Source of the DNA: Methylotenera sp.
Lineage (GTDB): Bacteria; Pseudomonadota; Gammaproteobacteria; Burkholderiales; Methylophilaceae
DNA length: 39,646 bases
NCBI RefSeq assembly: GCF_030684185.1
Contig: NZ_JAUXOY010000024.1
Location: forward strand, 1 to 39,646
Reading direction: 5' to 3'
The notes beneath the pieces were generated by a model. That model did no database searches, had not been told where the DNA came from, and saw nothing but the letters and a program-made list of their open reading frames with translations. Of the stretch, positions 5,891 to 14,530 are shown one piece after another. Numbering within the stretch: the stretch's first letter is position 1; each line of letters begins with the position of its first letter. The position numbers were made by a program, and so were the translations under genes.

Positions 5891-7878
5891 TATTTGAGTA
5901 ACTCCTGGTTAAATTGAGGTTTACCGTGATCGTCGCTATAGCTTTGATCGCATTTTGGATAGCCAGAACAACCCCATAATTTATAGGGCTTACCAGCTTT
6001 GGTGGTGCCTTGGCGAAATATCAAAGGTTTCTTGCACCTACCGCATAAATATTTACTTGGCTCTGCTGCAGGAGGTTTTTCTGCGGGTTTGCCATCTTTA
6101 TCGATCATAATTTTTTCGCAGCCTGGATAAGCTGAACAACTCCAAAAGAAGCCATACTTGCCTGTACGTCTTATCAGACCAGCTCCACATTTAGGGCAGT
6201 GATGTTCATAGCTTTGTGCAGCATTGAGATTGCCTATATCTCGAAGGAGCTTACTGTAAGTGTTGCTTAACACCTCTTTGTATGTTTTTTTGCCCGTAGC
6301 GATAAGGTCAAGGTCTTTTTCTAATAAGTTAGTGAAATCCAGATTCACAAATTCGAAATGACCAACTAAGGCATCAATCAGTAAATTACCAATATCCGTC
6401 GGCAATAGATATTTACCACTTAACGCTACATAGCCGCGCCTATCAACAATAGTTTCAATGATGCTGGCATAGGTTGATGGTCGGCCAATACCTTCAGACT
6501 CCATTTTTTTAACGAGCGAGGCTTTGGTATAGCGTGAAGGTGCTTGTGTTTTCTTGTTCTGTAATTCAGAGGAGCTGACACTTAACTGAGTCCCCTCTGA
6601 CAGCAATGGCAAAGGATTATCAGCTTCAGTGACTTCATCCTCACTCGTTTGATCACCAGCAGTTAACCGTAACCAGCCTTGATTGATCAGCGTTCTGCCT
6701 TTAGCTCCAAAGCGTAGTGGCTTACCATTGATTTTTATATCGGCAGTAAGTATGGCTGTTTTAACCGCATAAACAGCGTCATTAAGCTGACTGGCAATTG
6801 CACGCAGACGAATGAGTTTGTAAAGTGCAATCTCGTTCTGATTATCGCCAGCCTCTTCTATTTCCCAATGTGTTGGGCAAATAGCAGGATGGCCGGCTTG
6901 TGCACCTTCTGGTGCTGGGAAAGTGCGTGGTGTTGCGACTACCTCATAATTCAGATCAGTAGCTACTTTACAAATGTCAGGGAATGCATCACTGGATATA
7001 TTGGGATTGTCAGTGCGGTGATAACTTATGTGTCCGGCTGCAAATAGCTTTTGTGCCAAATCCATTGCAATTTTAGGGTCATAGCCCAAAGTCACGCTGG
7101 CCGCTTGTTGTAAGGTACTGGTGGTAAATGGTGCCGGTGGACTACGTTTAGATTGCGTTTCTGCGTAAGCGTTTACTGTGACGGTTTTCACCTCGCACAC
7201 AGCATCTGCAATGGTTTTGTCCATTAAATATGGAGCATCATCATTGGTAAAGTCTGGCTTAGTGAGCCATTGAGCAAACCAATTACCTTTATTGCCAATG
7301 AAGTTAAGTTTTACACCATAATGCAGCGTTTGGCGGAATGCAGCAATTTGCCTTTCGCGCTCGACTACTATACGCACAGCCGGACTTTGTACACGACCAG
7401 CAGAGAGTTTCTGACCTGTTGCTTGACTCAGTTTTGGGCTAACCATATAACCTGTTAACCTATCTAAGCCACGTCGCGCCTCTTGCGCTTCAACAAGCTG
7501 CATGTCAATTCGTCTTGGTGCACGCATGGCAGCTTTAACGGCTTTATCTGTTATTTCGTTAAAGGTGATCCGAGTAGGATTTTTAAGCTTCAGGCACTCT
7601 TGCAAATGCCAGCTAATACTCTCCCCTTCTCTGTCTGGATCGGTTGCCAGAAAAACTTCATCTGCTTGTTGAGCTAGCACTTTAAGTTTAATGACTGTAT
7701 CTTTAGAGCCTTGAGAAATAATGTATTTCAAATCAAATTCAGGGGCAGCGATACCAATATCATCTTCAGGCAAATCACGCACATGCCCAAAACTTGCGGC
7801 AATAACATAATCATTACCTAGGATCGCTTTCAGCTTTTTGATCTTGTTAGGAGATTCTATGATAATAAGTTTACTCAT
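5890..7878 (-). CDS. Type IA DNA topoisomerase (TopA-like), element-encoded
   Basis: A 662-residue type IA topoisomerase. The Toprim domain starts with LIIIESPNK (catalytic Glu 8) and has the DPDREGE metal-binding motif at 80-86. The active-site tyrosine is in GHISYHRTDN (Tyr 286). SAGRVQSPAVRIV and EGIGRPSTYA are further family signatures. Two C4 zinc-ribbon modules close the protein (CPKCGAGL...CSAYPGC and CGRCKKP...CSGYPKC). At 662 residues it is shorter than the usual chromosomal TopA, as is common for plasmid and ICE copies. It would relax supercoils during plasmid replication or transfer. It overlaps the preceding small gene by 8 nt and the following gene by 1 nt. Confidence 0.95.
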   Translation of the reverse strand: MSKLIIIESPNKIKKLKAILGNDYVIAASFGHVRDLPEDDIGIAAPEFDLKYIISQGSKDTVIKLKVLAQQADEVFLATDPDREGESISWHLQECLKLKNPTRITFNEITDKAVKAAMRAPRRIDMQLVEAQEARRGLDRLTGYMVSPKLSQATGQKLSAGRVQSPAVRIVVERERQIAAFRQTLHYGVKLNFIGNKGNWFAQWLTKPDFTNDDAPYLMDKTIADAVCEVKTVTVNAYAETQSKRSPPAPFTTSTLQQAASVTLGYDPKIAMDLAQKLFAAGHISYHRTDNPNISSDAFPDICKVATDLNYEVVATPRTFPAPEGAQAGHPAICPTHWEIEEAGDNQNEIALYKLIRLRAIASQLNDAVYAVKTAILTADIKINGKPLRFGAKGRTLINQGWLRLTAGDQTSEDEVTEADNPLPLLSEGTQLSVSSSELQNKKTQAPSRYTKASLVKKMESEGIGRPSTYASIIETIVDRRGYVALSGKYLLPTDIGNLLIDALVGHFEFVNLDFTNLLEKDLDLIATGKKTYKEVLSNTYSKLLRDIGNLNAAQSYEHHCPKCGAGLIRRTGKYGFFWSCSAYPGCEKIMIDKDGKPAEKPPAAEPSKYLCGRCKKPLIFRQGTTKAGKPYKLWGCSGYPKCDQSYSDDHGKPQFNQELLK

Positions 7879-8065
7879 AAAAAATTACCTCGGCTTCTTT
7901 CCAGGCAGACCCGTGACTAATAAATGCAAAGCAATCACTTTGCGCATATCTGGCTTCAAACACTCCTGATGATTTTAGTTTTGTGACCACATACTGAATA
8001 CCATCACGCTCTAATATTTGTTTGTTTTTAATTGGATTCAGTAATATTTGTTGATTACTCATCAT
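7871..8065 (-). CDS. Small unknown protein, 64 aa
   Basis: The frame is open from 8107, but I choose the ATG at 8065 because a strong ribosome binding site (GGAGGAAGG) lies just upstream; the ATG at 8062 is equally possible. The product begins MMSNQQILLNPIKNKQILERDG. It shows no recognisable domain, is short and mixed in charge, and ends AWKEAEVIFYE. It overlaps the antirepressor gene at its start and the topoisomerase gene at its end, which supports it as a real member of the operon. Function unknown. Confidence 0.6.
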   Translation of the reverse strand: MMSNQQILLNPIKNKQILERDGIQYVVTKLKSSGVFEARYAQSDCFAFISHGSAWKEAEVIFYE

Positions 8066-9266
8066 TACCTTCCTCCAGTGCTTTGCGGCGTTTGATAAAA
8101 TACTCATGCGCCTCTTCCCAAGCCAATTGATCTATTTGTTCTTTAGTGAGCTTTGGCTTGGATCCGTTTAGGTAGTAATCCATCCCTTCTCTAGGAGGTT
8201 TACTGGATGGAGGGTAGAAAGAAAAGAATGGGGCCTCATCACATTCAAGTATCGCTGCCAGTGCCCAGCGTCCTAATTTGGACATAAATCCAAGTGCATG
8301 ACCAGAATCGCTATATTTGCAAAGCTCTAGTCCTGAAAAGCGGATGGCATCAAAGGCTTCTTTCGGGCTGTGTTTTGCCAGTGTGACAATTTCGTCAAAC
8401 CAGATTTCACCCATGCCGTAATGTTCTTCATATTGCCCGACGCGGTTAGGTATAAACCAGTTAATGAGATTGCCTTTTTTGTTACGTTTAGTGAATGAGA
8501 GATCGTCTCTTGAGCGAATCTTGCGCGGGGCCGAAAGCATTAGCTGCTTGTTTAAGCCGAATTTAGCTGTAAGTTCAGCGTCGAATTTTTTGAGGGATGC
8601 TATCCGATCACGCTCTCTTTGTTCGCCCGCGATGATTGCTTTAAGCTGGGTGTTTGAGTTTGCTTTCTGGATGAGACTGCGTTCCAGCTCGATAAAGTAG
8701 CGACGTGCAGCTTTGCCTTGCTCGTTGTTTTCTACCATCGCCAGTTCTTTGGCCATGTCTAGGGTGAGGTGATATTCGGTGCGAGGCTTACCAGGAGTGC
8801 CACCAGACCTATTCCCCAAAATTGGGGAATAGTCTTCTCTCTCAATAAAACCGTATTGATGGATGCGGTCTTTGATCCAAGTTGAGAAGTCTTTGCGAAT
8901 TTGCAAAAAGGTATGCAAGTCGCGCGCGTTACAAAGTTGTACAGAATCGTTTTGAAGAATGCCGGTGAATACCGGAATGAGTGGGTTACCCGTCATGATG
9001 TACTCGCTTTCGTTCAGTTGGTTTAACCGAACACCCGAGTCCAATCGGGTGGACGGTACTGGACGGGTTGGACTACCGGGAAAGCGCACCGGCGAGCCTT
9101 GCGGCTCCCCGCCCAGCCCGCCCATAAAGGGCAACACTAGACGTAAAAAAGCCACATTGCTTGGTGCGTTGCGGCTAATCGCCGCTTTACTCAGGAGTCC
9201 AATCCCGATCACGTCTGATGACGCGATGAGTGGACTATACGCTTGAGTGGTTTGGGTTGTCAACAT
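8055..9266 (-). CDS. AntA/AntB-type phage antirepressor with Ash-like N-terminal region
   Basis: Residues about 95-190 match the AntA/AntB antirepressor domain: LHTFLQIRKDFSTWIKDRI, FIEREDYSP and TEYHLTLDMAKELAMVENN, then ARRYFIELE. The C-terminal ~200 residues are not recognised but contain a lysine-rich helix and an acidic tail. Residues 1-90 (8997-9266) differ: they are Pro/Gly/Arg-rich, GC-rich, and carry FMGGLGGEPQGSPVRF, which recalls the phage Ash (ASH) family. The ATG at 9266 directly abuts the virB1 stop (TAAATG). An internal ATG at 8996 (MTGNPLIPVF) would give the antirepressor alone and is a serious alternative. Antirepressors counteract a phage-type repressor; the HTH protein at 12214 is an obvious candidate partner, but that is inference. 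Confidence 0.75.
   Translation of the reverse strand: MLTTQTTQAYSPLIASSDVIGIGLLSKAAISRNAPSNVAFLRLVLPFMGGLGGEPQGSPVRFPGSPTRPVPSTRLDSGVRLNQLNESEYIMTGNPLIPVFTGILQNDSVQLCNARDLHTFLQIRKDFSTWIKDRIHQYGFIEREDYSPILGNRSGGTPGKPRTEYHLTLDMAKELAMVENNEQGKAARRYFIELERSLIQKANSNTQLKAIIAGEQRERDRIASLKKFDAELTAKFGLNKQLMLSAPRKIRSRDDLSFTKRNKKGNLINWFIPNRVGQYEEHYGMGEIWFDEIVTLAKHSPKEAFDAIRFSGLELCKYSDSGHALGFMSKLGRWALAAILECDEAPFFSFYPPSSKPPREGMDYYLNGSKPKLTKEQIDQLAWEEAHEYFIKRRKALEEGNDE
8997..9266 (-). other. GC-rich, hairpin-dense Ash-like leader segment
   Basis: This 270-bp stretch is visibly richer in G+C than its surroundings and contains several inverted repeats: CACCCGA/TCGGGTG (9032-9051), GAGCC/GGCTC around 9094-9106 and GCGGC/GCCGC (9171-9185). 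In frame with the antirepressor it encodes the Ash-like sequence. Such segments are typical of satellite phages, where coding and structured-RNA roles overlap near immunity genes. Here the structure is seen and an RNA role is only suspected. Confidence 0.45.
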
Positions 9267-9845
9267 TTAAAATACCACCGCACTATTTTTAGTTGATGCT
9301 GCTTTAGCTTCCATCGCTAATGAAAAACCATTCGAACTTGCCTTGGTATTACTTACCTGTAAAGAGTCGCTTACAGCGCGATGCTGTGCTTGGTTTAGAT
9401 AGACGATCAGCTTGGCAATCACTTTGTTGGCATACTCAGTGCCAGCTTTTGAATTGAGTTGACCAGTGTAATAACATGACAATGCTTTATTAGTGGCGTT
9501 TTGCTGATAACCGCGCGCGATAGCACGATCCAGACATTCTCTTAATATTTGGCCACCTGCATTCAGGTTGGTACAAGGATCGAATACGTTATTCAAATCA
9601 AGATTAAATCGATTAAAGTTAATTCGATTAACTTGTGCTGCACCTACTGAATAGTTATAACCAGTTCTTTCGAGGAATTGAGCTGTCACTTGAGCTTCAT
9701 ATAAGCTTTTAGGCTGACGCTGAAGACGTCCATTCACCACACCAATCGCGTAAGGATTGTGACTTGATTCCACGCTAACAACACTCATCATTAAATGGTG
9801 ATTTACCATCGGTGCACATTGTTGAATAGTGACTGCATCTAGCAT
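9267..9845 (-). CDS. virB1: VirB1-like lytic transglycosylase
   Basis: A 192-residue protein with the SLT/VirB1 signature: the catalytic Glu in SVVSVESSHNPYAIGVV (Glu 27), then YNYSVGAAQVNRINF and the region NLNAGGQILRECLDRA, all classical lysozyme-like transglycosylase motifs. It opens peptidoglycan locally for assembly of the mating channel. No clear N-terminal signal peptide is present, as in several plasmid VirB1 homologues. It follows parB by 9 bp and directly abuts the antirepressor gene. In this element virB1 is separated from virB2 by four unrelated genes. Confidence 0.9.
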   Translation of the reverse strand: MLDAVTIQQCAPMVNHHLMMSVVSVESSHNPYAIGVVNGRLQRQPKSLYEAQVTAQFLERTGYNYSVGAAQVNRINFNRFNLDLNNVFDPCTNLNAGGQILRECLDRAIARGYQQNATNKALSCYYTGQLNSKAGTEYANKVIAKLIVYLNQAQHRAVSDSLQVSNTKASSNGFSLAMEAKAASTKNSAVVF

Positions 9846-9854
9846 AGTCGTGCC

Positions 9855-10976
9855 CTATTCCCTACCCTGTGCTTCGGTAAGCAAATTGAGTTTTATCGTG
9901 TCAGCTAGGACTTCAATTTTTTCGCCAGTGTCTTCTAATTTAATCCAGATAAAACCTGTTTCTGTAGGGCGTTCATGTAGCATCACGACACACGCTTGAT
10001 TGCTCTGGTAGTGCGCTAGAAGTAGCGGGTTTTTTATCTTGTTTGGATCCGATAGTTTTGCGCTTGGCGGTTCCTCATTGTCAGGATTATGAAATGGAAT
10101 ACGTTTAACGGTCACAGGTGTGTCAGGCTTAACACCTTCATCTTGACTGCTATCATTAGAATCAGCATCATTAAATTCATTAATGTTGTCAGTATTGTGT
10201 TGGGTGTTTTCAGTACTTTCTGGAGGTTCTGATATTGTCAGATCTGCAGTAATTTCAGGTAAATTATCTTTGCTGTCCACTAAAGATTTACGAGCTTGAA
10301 TAATGAGTGAATTGGTAATTTCATCATTGCTGTTAATTATAGATTCAGCAACAGCAGGATTTTCAGCATAAAGCTTATTAAGCTGATAAATTAGTCGTGC
10401 ACCATTAACCTTACCGCTGTTATAAGCATTTTCTACAACTGACGGCATTTCAGTTAAAGCTAAGTGAACGGTGATGTAGCTACTATTTTCTGACAGTTGC
10501 TCGGCGATATAGCTTTTGCTATCACCTGCAGCAATACGTTTTTGGATAAATAAAGCGATATCCATTGGAGGTATCTCTTCGTTTGTTATGTTGTCCAAAA
10601 CTTGAGCGTAATCGTCAAAGCGGACTTCATCCTCCTGAATGATGCAAGGAATTGTGCTTAGCCCAGCTTTTAATGAGCCACGATAACGTCTGGCACCATT
10701 AATTATTTTATATATGCCATTGACTTCCGGGCGAACATGAATAGGATTTCTAACCTGATTTTTCTTAATATCAGCTACAAAGTTGTCCCAGTTGATATCA
10801 TTAAAATCTTTGCGAGGCTGATTCTCATCTTCAATTATTTTATTAAGAGAAATAGCCAGTACAACATTGAGTTGATTTTCAGGCGTTAAAGCAGGATTTA
10901 AATTAAACGCATCCACATTATCAAATGCGCCCAGATCAAAAGTTTTTTTCTTGGTGTTTGCTGTATTCAATGTCAT
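9855..10976 (-). CDS. parB: KorB-like ParB partition/regulatory protein
   Basis: A 373-residue ParB-family DNA-binding protein. The N-terminal ParB nuclease-like domain has ENQPRKDF and INGARRYRGSLKAG (usual GERRYRA, here GARRYRG). The central HTH has SKSYIAEQLSENSSYITVHLAL. A Ser/Asn/Asp-rich linker at about 230-285 leads to a C-terminal segment (LLAHYQSNQACVVMLHERP, GFIWIKLEDTGEKIEVL) that resembles the SH3-like dimerisation domain of KorB from IncP plasmids. It would bind centromere-like sites for partition and may act as a global repressor of the element. It lies 23 bp after parA in the same direction. No parS or KorB operator was recognised. Confidence 0.9.
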   Translation of the reverse strand: MTLNTANTKKKTFDLGAFDNVDAFNLNPALTPENQLNVVLAISLNKIIEDENQPRKDFNDINWDNFVADIKKNQVRNPIHVRPEVNGIYKIINGARRYRGSLKAGLSTIPCIIQEDEVRFDDYAQVLDNITNEEIPPMDIALFIQKRIAAGDSKSYIAEQLSENSSYITVHLALTEMPSVVENAYNSGKVNGARLIYQLNKLYAENPAVAESIINSNDEITNSLIIQARKSLVDSKDNLPEITADLTISEPPESTENTQHNTDNINEFNDADSNDSSQDEGVKPDTPVTVKRIPFHNPDNEEPPSAKLSDPNKIKNPLLLAHYQSNQACVVMLHERPTETGFIWIKLEDTGEKIEVLADTIKLNLLTEAQGRE

Positions 10977-10999
10977 ATCCCCTTTGAGTTGAATCCGGC

Positions 11000-11896
11000 T
11001 TAGTTATCCGTACCTGTTTTTATAGGGTCAGGTTGGTTATTTAAGCTTTGCTCTTCAAGGCTTTGCTCTTCTAAGCCCATGCGCTCAAATATAAGATCAA
11101 ATATCTTACGTAAACCTGCCCAGGTAGTGCGGGCCATGGTGTTTGATTTAGTAATGTCACCGATAGATACGCCTTGTTTTTGGCATTCTGAGATTGCAGA
11201 TCTGAGAGGAATTAAGGCAACAACACCCTCGTTATTGGTGAAGAAATGCTGACCAATGCGCTCATTCAGCTCTGTGAATGCGTTACGTTGTTGAGCTGTG
11301 CTTTGCACCATATTAGGAACAAAACCTAGAAACTGTAGGTCTTGATTAAACAGAGATTTAATATTTAACACCCCACGCTGGCCGTAGAGTGTATTACTCA
11401 TACCTTCTATAGATTCCTGCGCCAATTCAATCGGGCTTAGTACCGCATCTGCTAACGTTAGTGCTATAGTGACTCTGATATCTAGTGATGGAGGGCCATC
11501 TATAATGCAGAGATCAAAATGCTCATCCATGGTAGCTAAAAAGCTAGCAAAGTTTTGATGAGCGATCGATGATTTTTCTGTTTGAATGTTATCTACTTCA
11601 ACCTTTACTCTTGCCTGTTCTACAAGTACGTTGTTTAGATGACCATCTGCAGCCAGGATGTTGAAGCCACTGCCATCTGGAACAATGGCAACATTTTGCA
11701 TTAAGACTTCGGTAACAGTTTTAGAAAGTGGCGTGACTTTACCGCTACGGTTTAAACAGTTGGTTGCATTGGCTTGATCATCCAAGTCAACGACAAGGAC
11801 TTTGTAGCCTTGTGATCTTGCATATAAAGCCAATTGACAGGTGATGGTGGATTTACCTACACCACCTTTATTAACGCCTATATAAAGGGTTTTCAT
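11000..11896 (-). CDS. parA: ParA-family partition ATPase
   Basis: A 298-residue Walker-type ParA ATPase. The deviant Walker A is NKGGVGKSTITCQLA (Lys 10 and Lys 15), KVLVVDLDDQANAT is the A' motif, and FDLCIIDGPPSLD is Walker B. Its length without a long N-terminal HTH places it close to IncC/ParA types of conjugative plasmids. It works with the ParB encoded just downstream to keep the element in dividing cells, which makes sense only if the element can exist as an extrachromosomal replicon. It starts 5 bp after the stop of the small HTH gene, so all three genes probably share the operator-controlled promoter at 12149-12178. Confidence 0.95.
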   Translation of the reverse strand: MKTLYIGVNKGGVGKSTITCQLALYARSQGYKVLVVDLDDQANATNCLNRSGKVTPLSKTVTEVLMQNVAIVPDGSGFNILAADGHLNNVLVEQARVKVEVDNIQTEKSSIAHQNFASFLATMDEHFDLCIIDGPPSLDIRVTIALTLADAVLSPIELAQESIEGMSNTLYGQRGVLNIKSLFNQDLQFLGFVPNMVQSTAQQRNAFTELNERIGQHFFTNNEGVVALIPLRSAISECQKQGVSIGDITKSNTMARTTWAGLRKIFDLIFERMGLEEQSLEEQSLNNQPDPIKTGTDN

Positions 11897-11901
11897 ATGA
11901 T

Positions 11902-12141
11902 TTACTCCGTTGGGGTATTTGTGGAATCTGTAAGAACATCTGATATTGGATCGTTAGAATCCATGCAATCAGTAAACAGATCAGGGCGAAGTGTTTCAAA
12001 ATGTCTAATCCATGCTTTTGGCATGCCTTTAGTCTTCCAATCAGATACAGAAGATGGAGCTAAACCACAATGAATAGCCGTATTTTTAGTACCGCCGAAT
12101 TCCTTGATGATAATTTTTGCTATGAATTTTCGATCTCTCAT
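11902..12141 (-). CDS. Small Cro/YdaS-like HTH protein
   Basis: A 79-residue protein whose first ~50 residues fit a short helix-turn-helix of the Cro/YdaS kind: IIKEFGGTKNTAIHCGLAPSSVSDWKTKGMPKAWIRHFETLRPDL. The pattern GLAPSSVSDWK is the turn and recognition helix, and the SDWKxKGMPxxWIRHFE part is typical of YdaS-type regulators. The tail is acidic and disordered. It is divergent from the repressor gene at 12214 with 72 bp between, the layout of a phage cI/cro switch. It heads the parA-parB operon. Its own start lies where transcription from the upstream promoter would begin, so the message could be leaderless. Confidence 0.75.
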   Translation of the reverse strand: MRDRKFIAKIIIKEFGGTKNTAIHCGLAPSSVSDWKTKGMPKAWIRHFETLRPDLFTDCMDSNDPISDVLTDSTNTPTE

Positions 12142-12213
12142 AAGTAATATAATACGGCATTCCGTATTTACATGTCAACGGCAAACCGTATTTATATTTA
12201 GTATCATTTTGTT
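12142..12213. promoter_or_regulatory. Divergent promoter region with two operators
   Basis: On the minus strand TTGACA (12173-12178) and TATTAT (12149-12154) are separated by 18 bp, a strong sigma-70 promoter for the cro-like/parA/parB genes. Operator 1, AATACGG-CATT-CCGTATT (12151-12168, perfect 7-bp arms), fills the spacer. Operator 2, ACGG-CAAA-CCGT (12178-12189), touches the -35 box. A third related site lies at 12816-12833. The predicted start of transcription is within 1-2 nt of the ATG at 12141. Confidence 0.75.
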
Positions 12214-12573
12214 ATGGGCTTAAATATAAGATTGCGTGAAGCATTAGATCGCAGAAATTTAAAATCAGTTGACCTCGCAAGAGCAACTGGTATTGGTACG
12301 GGCACAATTGGCGACTGGATATCAGGCAAATCAAAAACCATGGTTGTTGAGAATGCCGTTAAAGTTTGCGAGGTTTTAGATGTAACTCAAGATTGGTTAT
12401 TTTTTGGCAAAGGTTCTATGGACGATGTAAAAAATGACACATATAAAAGAAAATTAGCTAACCAGCTTTTGGCTGACCTGCCTGAATTCGCAATAGATGA
12501 AGCAATTAAGAGAATTACTGATGTTAAGGAATTCGTCGAAACCGTTAAGAAAAACACGTCCTCAAGTCAATAA
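12214..12573 (+). CDS. XRE-family CI-like repressor
   Basis: A 119-residue protein with an N-terminal XRE helix-turn-helix: IRLREALDRRNLKSVDLARATGIGTGTIGDWISGKSKTMV, where SVDLARATGIGTGTIGDWISG covers helices 2-3. The segment DVTQDWLFFGKG after the HTH is typical of phage-type repressors. The C-terminal half (residues 70-119) is helical and lacks the Ser-Lys peptidase of LexA-like repressors, so induction by RecA-driven self-cleavage is not expected; an antirepressor such as the one at 8055-9266 would be a plausible inducer. It is transcribed away from the cro-like gene and is the likely ligand of the CGG-N4-CCG-type operators. Confidence 0.88.
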   Translation: MGLNIRLREALDRRNLKSVDLARATGIGTGTIGDWISGKSKTMVVENAVKVCEVLDVTQDWLFFGKGSMDDVKNDTYKRKLANQLLADLPEFAIDEAIKRITDVKEFVETVKKNTSSSQ

Positions 12574-12960
12574 CGTAGTTAAACTTTGCATTCAACTTAA
12601 GTTAGACTTTTAAGCAACAGAATAAAATACCCATACAGATTAAGCAATGTAGAGTGTAATAACGACCAAACATAACTCCCTGCTACAGGTAACGAGACAT
12701 TGCTAACTATACGTTAGTCCACAGGCTCCCAACTAATTCCCCAATGCCATAAGCGGCAAATAATTGAACTCTTAGAGATTAAATAGATTATTTTACGAAA
12801 AACCGTTGACTATCAAATACGGTTTAACGTATATTACTGCTTATATTAATTGGTATTAGAACATCGAAGTTGTAACTCTACTAGATAGTAACCAATTGAT
12901 TTGCCTATTATTTGCCATGTAACTTCACGGCACTTTGATAATGCTACAAAAGGTTAAATA
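12574..12960. promoter_or_regulatory. Intergenic region with operator-covered promoter for the excisionase gene
   Basis: No gene is visible in this 387-bp interval. A promoter reads TTGACT (12806-12811), 18 bp, TATATT (12830-12835). The palindrome AATACG-GTTTAA-CGTATA (12816-12833) overlaps spacer and -10 box, and its half-sites match operator 1 upstream of the cro-like gene, so the same repressor should control it. An AATTGGT/ACCAATT inverted repeat (about 12847-12898) follows in the long leader. AAGG 8 nt before the ATG at 12961 is the ribosome binding site. Confidence 0.65.
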
Positions 12961-13167
12961 ATGAAAACACTAGAATTTTTACTAGATAAATATGGCTTGG
13001 TGCTGACGGCTAAAGAGGCCTGTGAAGTGCTTAAAATGCCGTATCAGACCTTTAAGAATAAGCGCTCAGCCAGCACACTAGGCTTCCACTCATGGCGTGA
13101 TGGTATGCATGTCTATGTATCTGCAGAAGATTTAGCAGCGCATATTGAATTAAAGAGAGCAGCTTAA
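12961..13167 (+). CDS. Small winged-HTH protein, probable excisionase/AlpA-like
   Basis: A 68-residue protein containing a MerR/AlpA-type winged helix: [24 protein letters not shown], where [19 protein letters not shown] is the HTH, followed by a two-stranded wing ([19 protein letters not shown]). Proteins of this size next to an integrase are commonly recombination directionality factors. It is convergent with the integrase and their stop codons overlap by 4 bp (13164-13167). The promoter is covered by a copy of the repressor operator, so release of repression should raise this protein and favour excision. Assignment as excisionase is by context. Confidence 0.75.
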
Positions 13168-14351
13168 ATGCCCGTATCAGCCAGTGATTTTATCCAGCAG
13201 GATTTAACGAACCGGCTCCACCCCTCCATCACCTGTTTTCTCTCCGCAGCATACTCATTGCGATCATAAATAGTCTGTACGTTTGATTGTTTATGCGAGA
13301 TGCATAGTTCAATAATCTCTTTCGCGTAAAGTCTGGTAACACCATCCTCTTGCTTCTGACCATTCGCCCAGGTACTAAACATTGAGCGAAAACCATGTGC
13401 GACTAATTCACCCTTAAAGCCATTTTCCCGCAGCCACTTGGTAATTGTTTCAGAGTTAGCATGTCGTGTAGGATCACCACGGAATGGAAAAATAAATGCG
13501 GACTTCTTAGGTTGGCGTTCTAATATCTCTTTCGCAGCTGGTGATAGAAATACATCATGATCCTCTTTCTTAAAGCGCTTACCCTTCATAAATTCAGCTT
13601 CAATGGTAATCACATCGCCATCGATGCCAGTCCACTTGGCAGCAACGACTTCAGCACAGCGCAAACCAGAGAGTATTTGAAACACCATCAAATCACGCGT
13701 TTGTTTAGTCATCGTACCAGTATGCATCGCAGCAAACAGACGTGGCAACTCACTGGCGGGTAATGCTGCAAATGATTTCACCTGGTGTTGCGGGAATACG
13801 GCTTTCAGGCCAATGGCGGGGTTATATTCAATCAAACCCATGATACGGACGTGCTCCATCACCTGCTTTATATTATCCGTGACCTTGGTGATGGTTTCAA
13901 ACTGGCCTTTGGTCACAAGCTTATCCATTGCACTGACGATATGCAGCGGCTTAATCATGCTGACGGCCATAAACATGATATCTGTTGCATGCAGATTCAA
14001 TCGACGCACAGCATCGTCTTTTGTTTTTTCTTCTACCTTGGAGCTATAAGCAGGCAGCCATAGTTGAATAGCGTCTGCAAAAGTCACGCTACCAGTTTCA
14101 TTAAGTGCGATTTTTGCGGGTATGCCTTTGGACACAGTCTCACGAACTTTCTCGCCAGCGATACGGGCTTCAGATAATGACATGGCGGGATATTTGCCAA
14201 TAGTAATACCGGTACGCTTACCAGCAACAGAATAACGCTGGGTCCAAGTTTTAGAGGCACTGGTGACAAGGAGGTGTAAACCCGCTCCATCGCGGTATTC
14301 TCCAACGGATGCAGCAGCCACTTGTTTGGCGGTGAGCATGTTACGCTTCAT
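13164..14351 (-). CDS. int: P4-type tyrosine recombinase (integrase)
   Basis: A 395-residue integrase. The N-terminal arm-binding domain is of the DUF4102 type ([36 protein letters not shown]). The catalytic set is Arg 231 (LSGLRCAEV), His 319-x-x-Arg 322 (HGFRS), His 353 (CISHK) and nucleophile Tyr 362 (TIYDR), so it appears intact. It lies 165 bp from the 3' end of tRNA-Ser and is transcribed away from it, the usual position for an element that uses the tRNA 3' end as its attachment site. It would catalyse integration and, with the small HTH protein, excision of the whole element. Confidence 0.95.
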
Positions 14352-14530
14352 AAATGTACATAGCCTATTTCAAATGTACATGGGTTATGTACGTTTGCTA
14401 TTGTACTAAATGATTTTGAATAATACTAACTGATACCATCTAGCCGCTTCAAGCCTTATATTACTTGGCTTTCGGTACGATTTGGGAGTTTTTGGTATTG
14501 ACCGAAACAGGTCATTGGCGGAAGAGGTGA
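14352..14530. other. Probable attachment-site region at the tRNA-Ser 3' end
   Basis: The junction between element and chromosome must lie between the integrase start and the tRNA body, since P4-type integrases recombine within tRNA 3' ends. The core is probably part of the T-arm/acceptor sequence near 14516-14545. The direct repeat expected at the other end of the element was not found in this window, which fits an end lying to the left. Confidence 0.5.
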
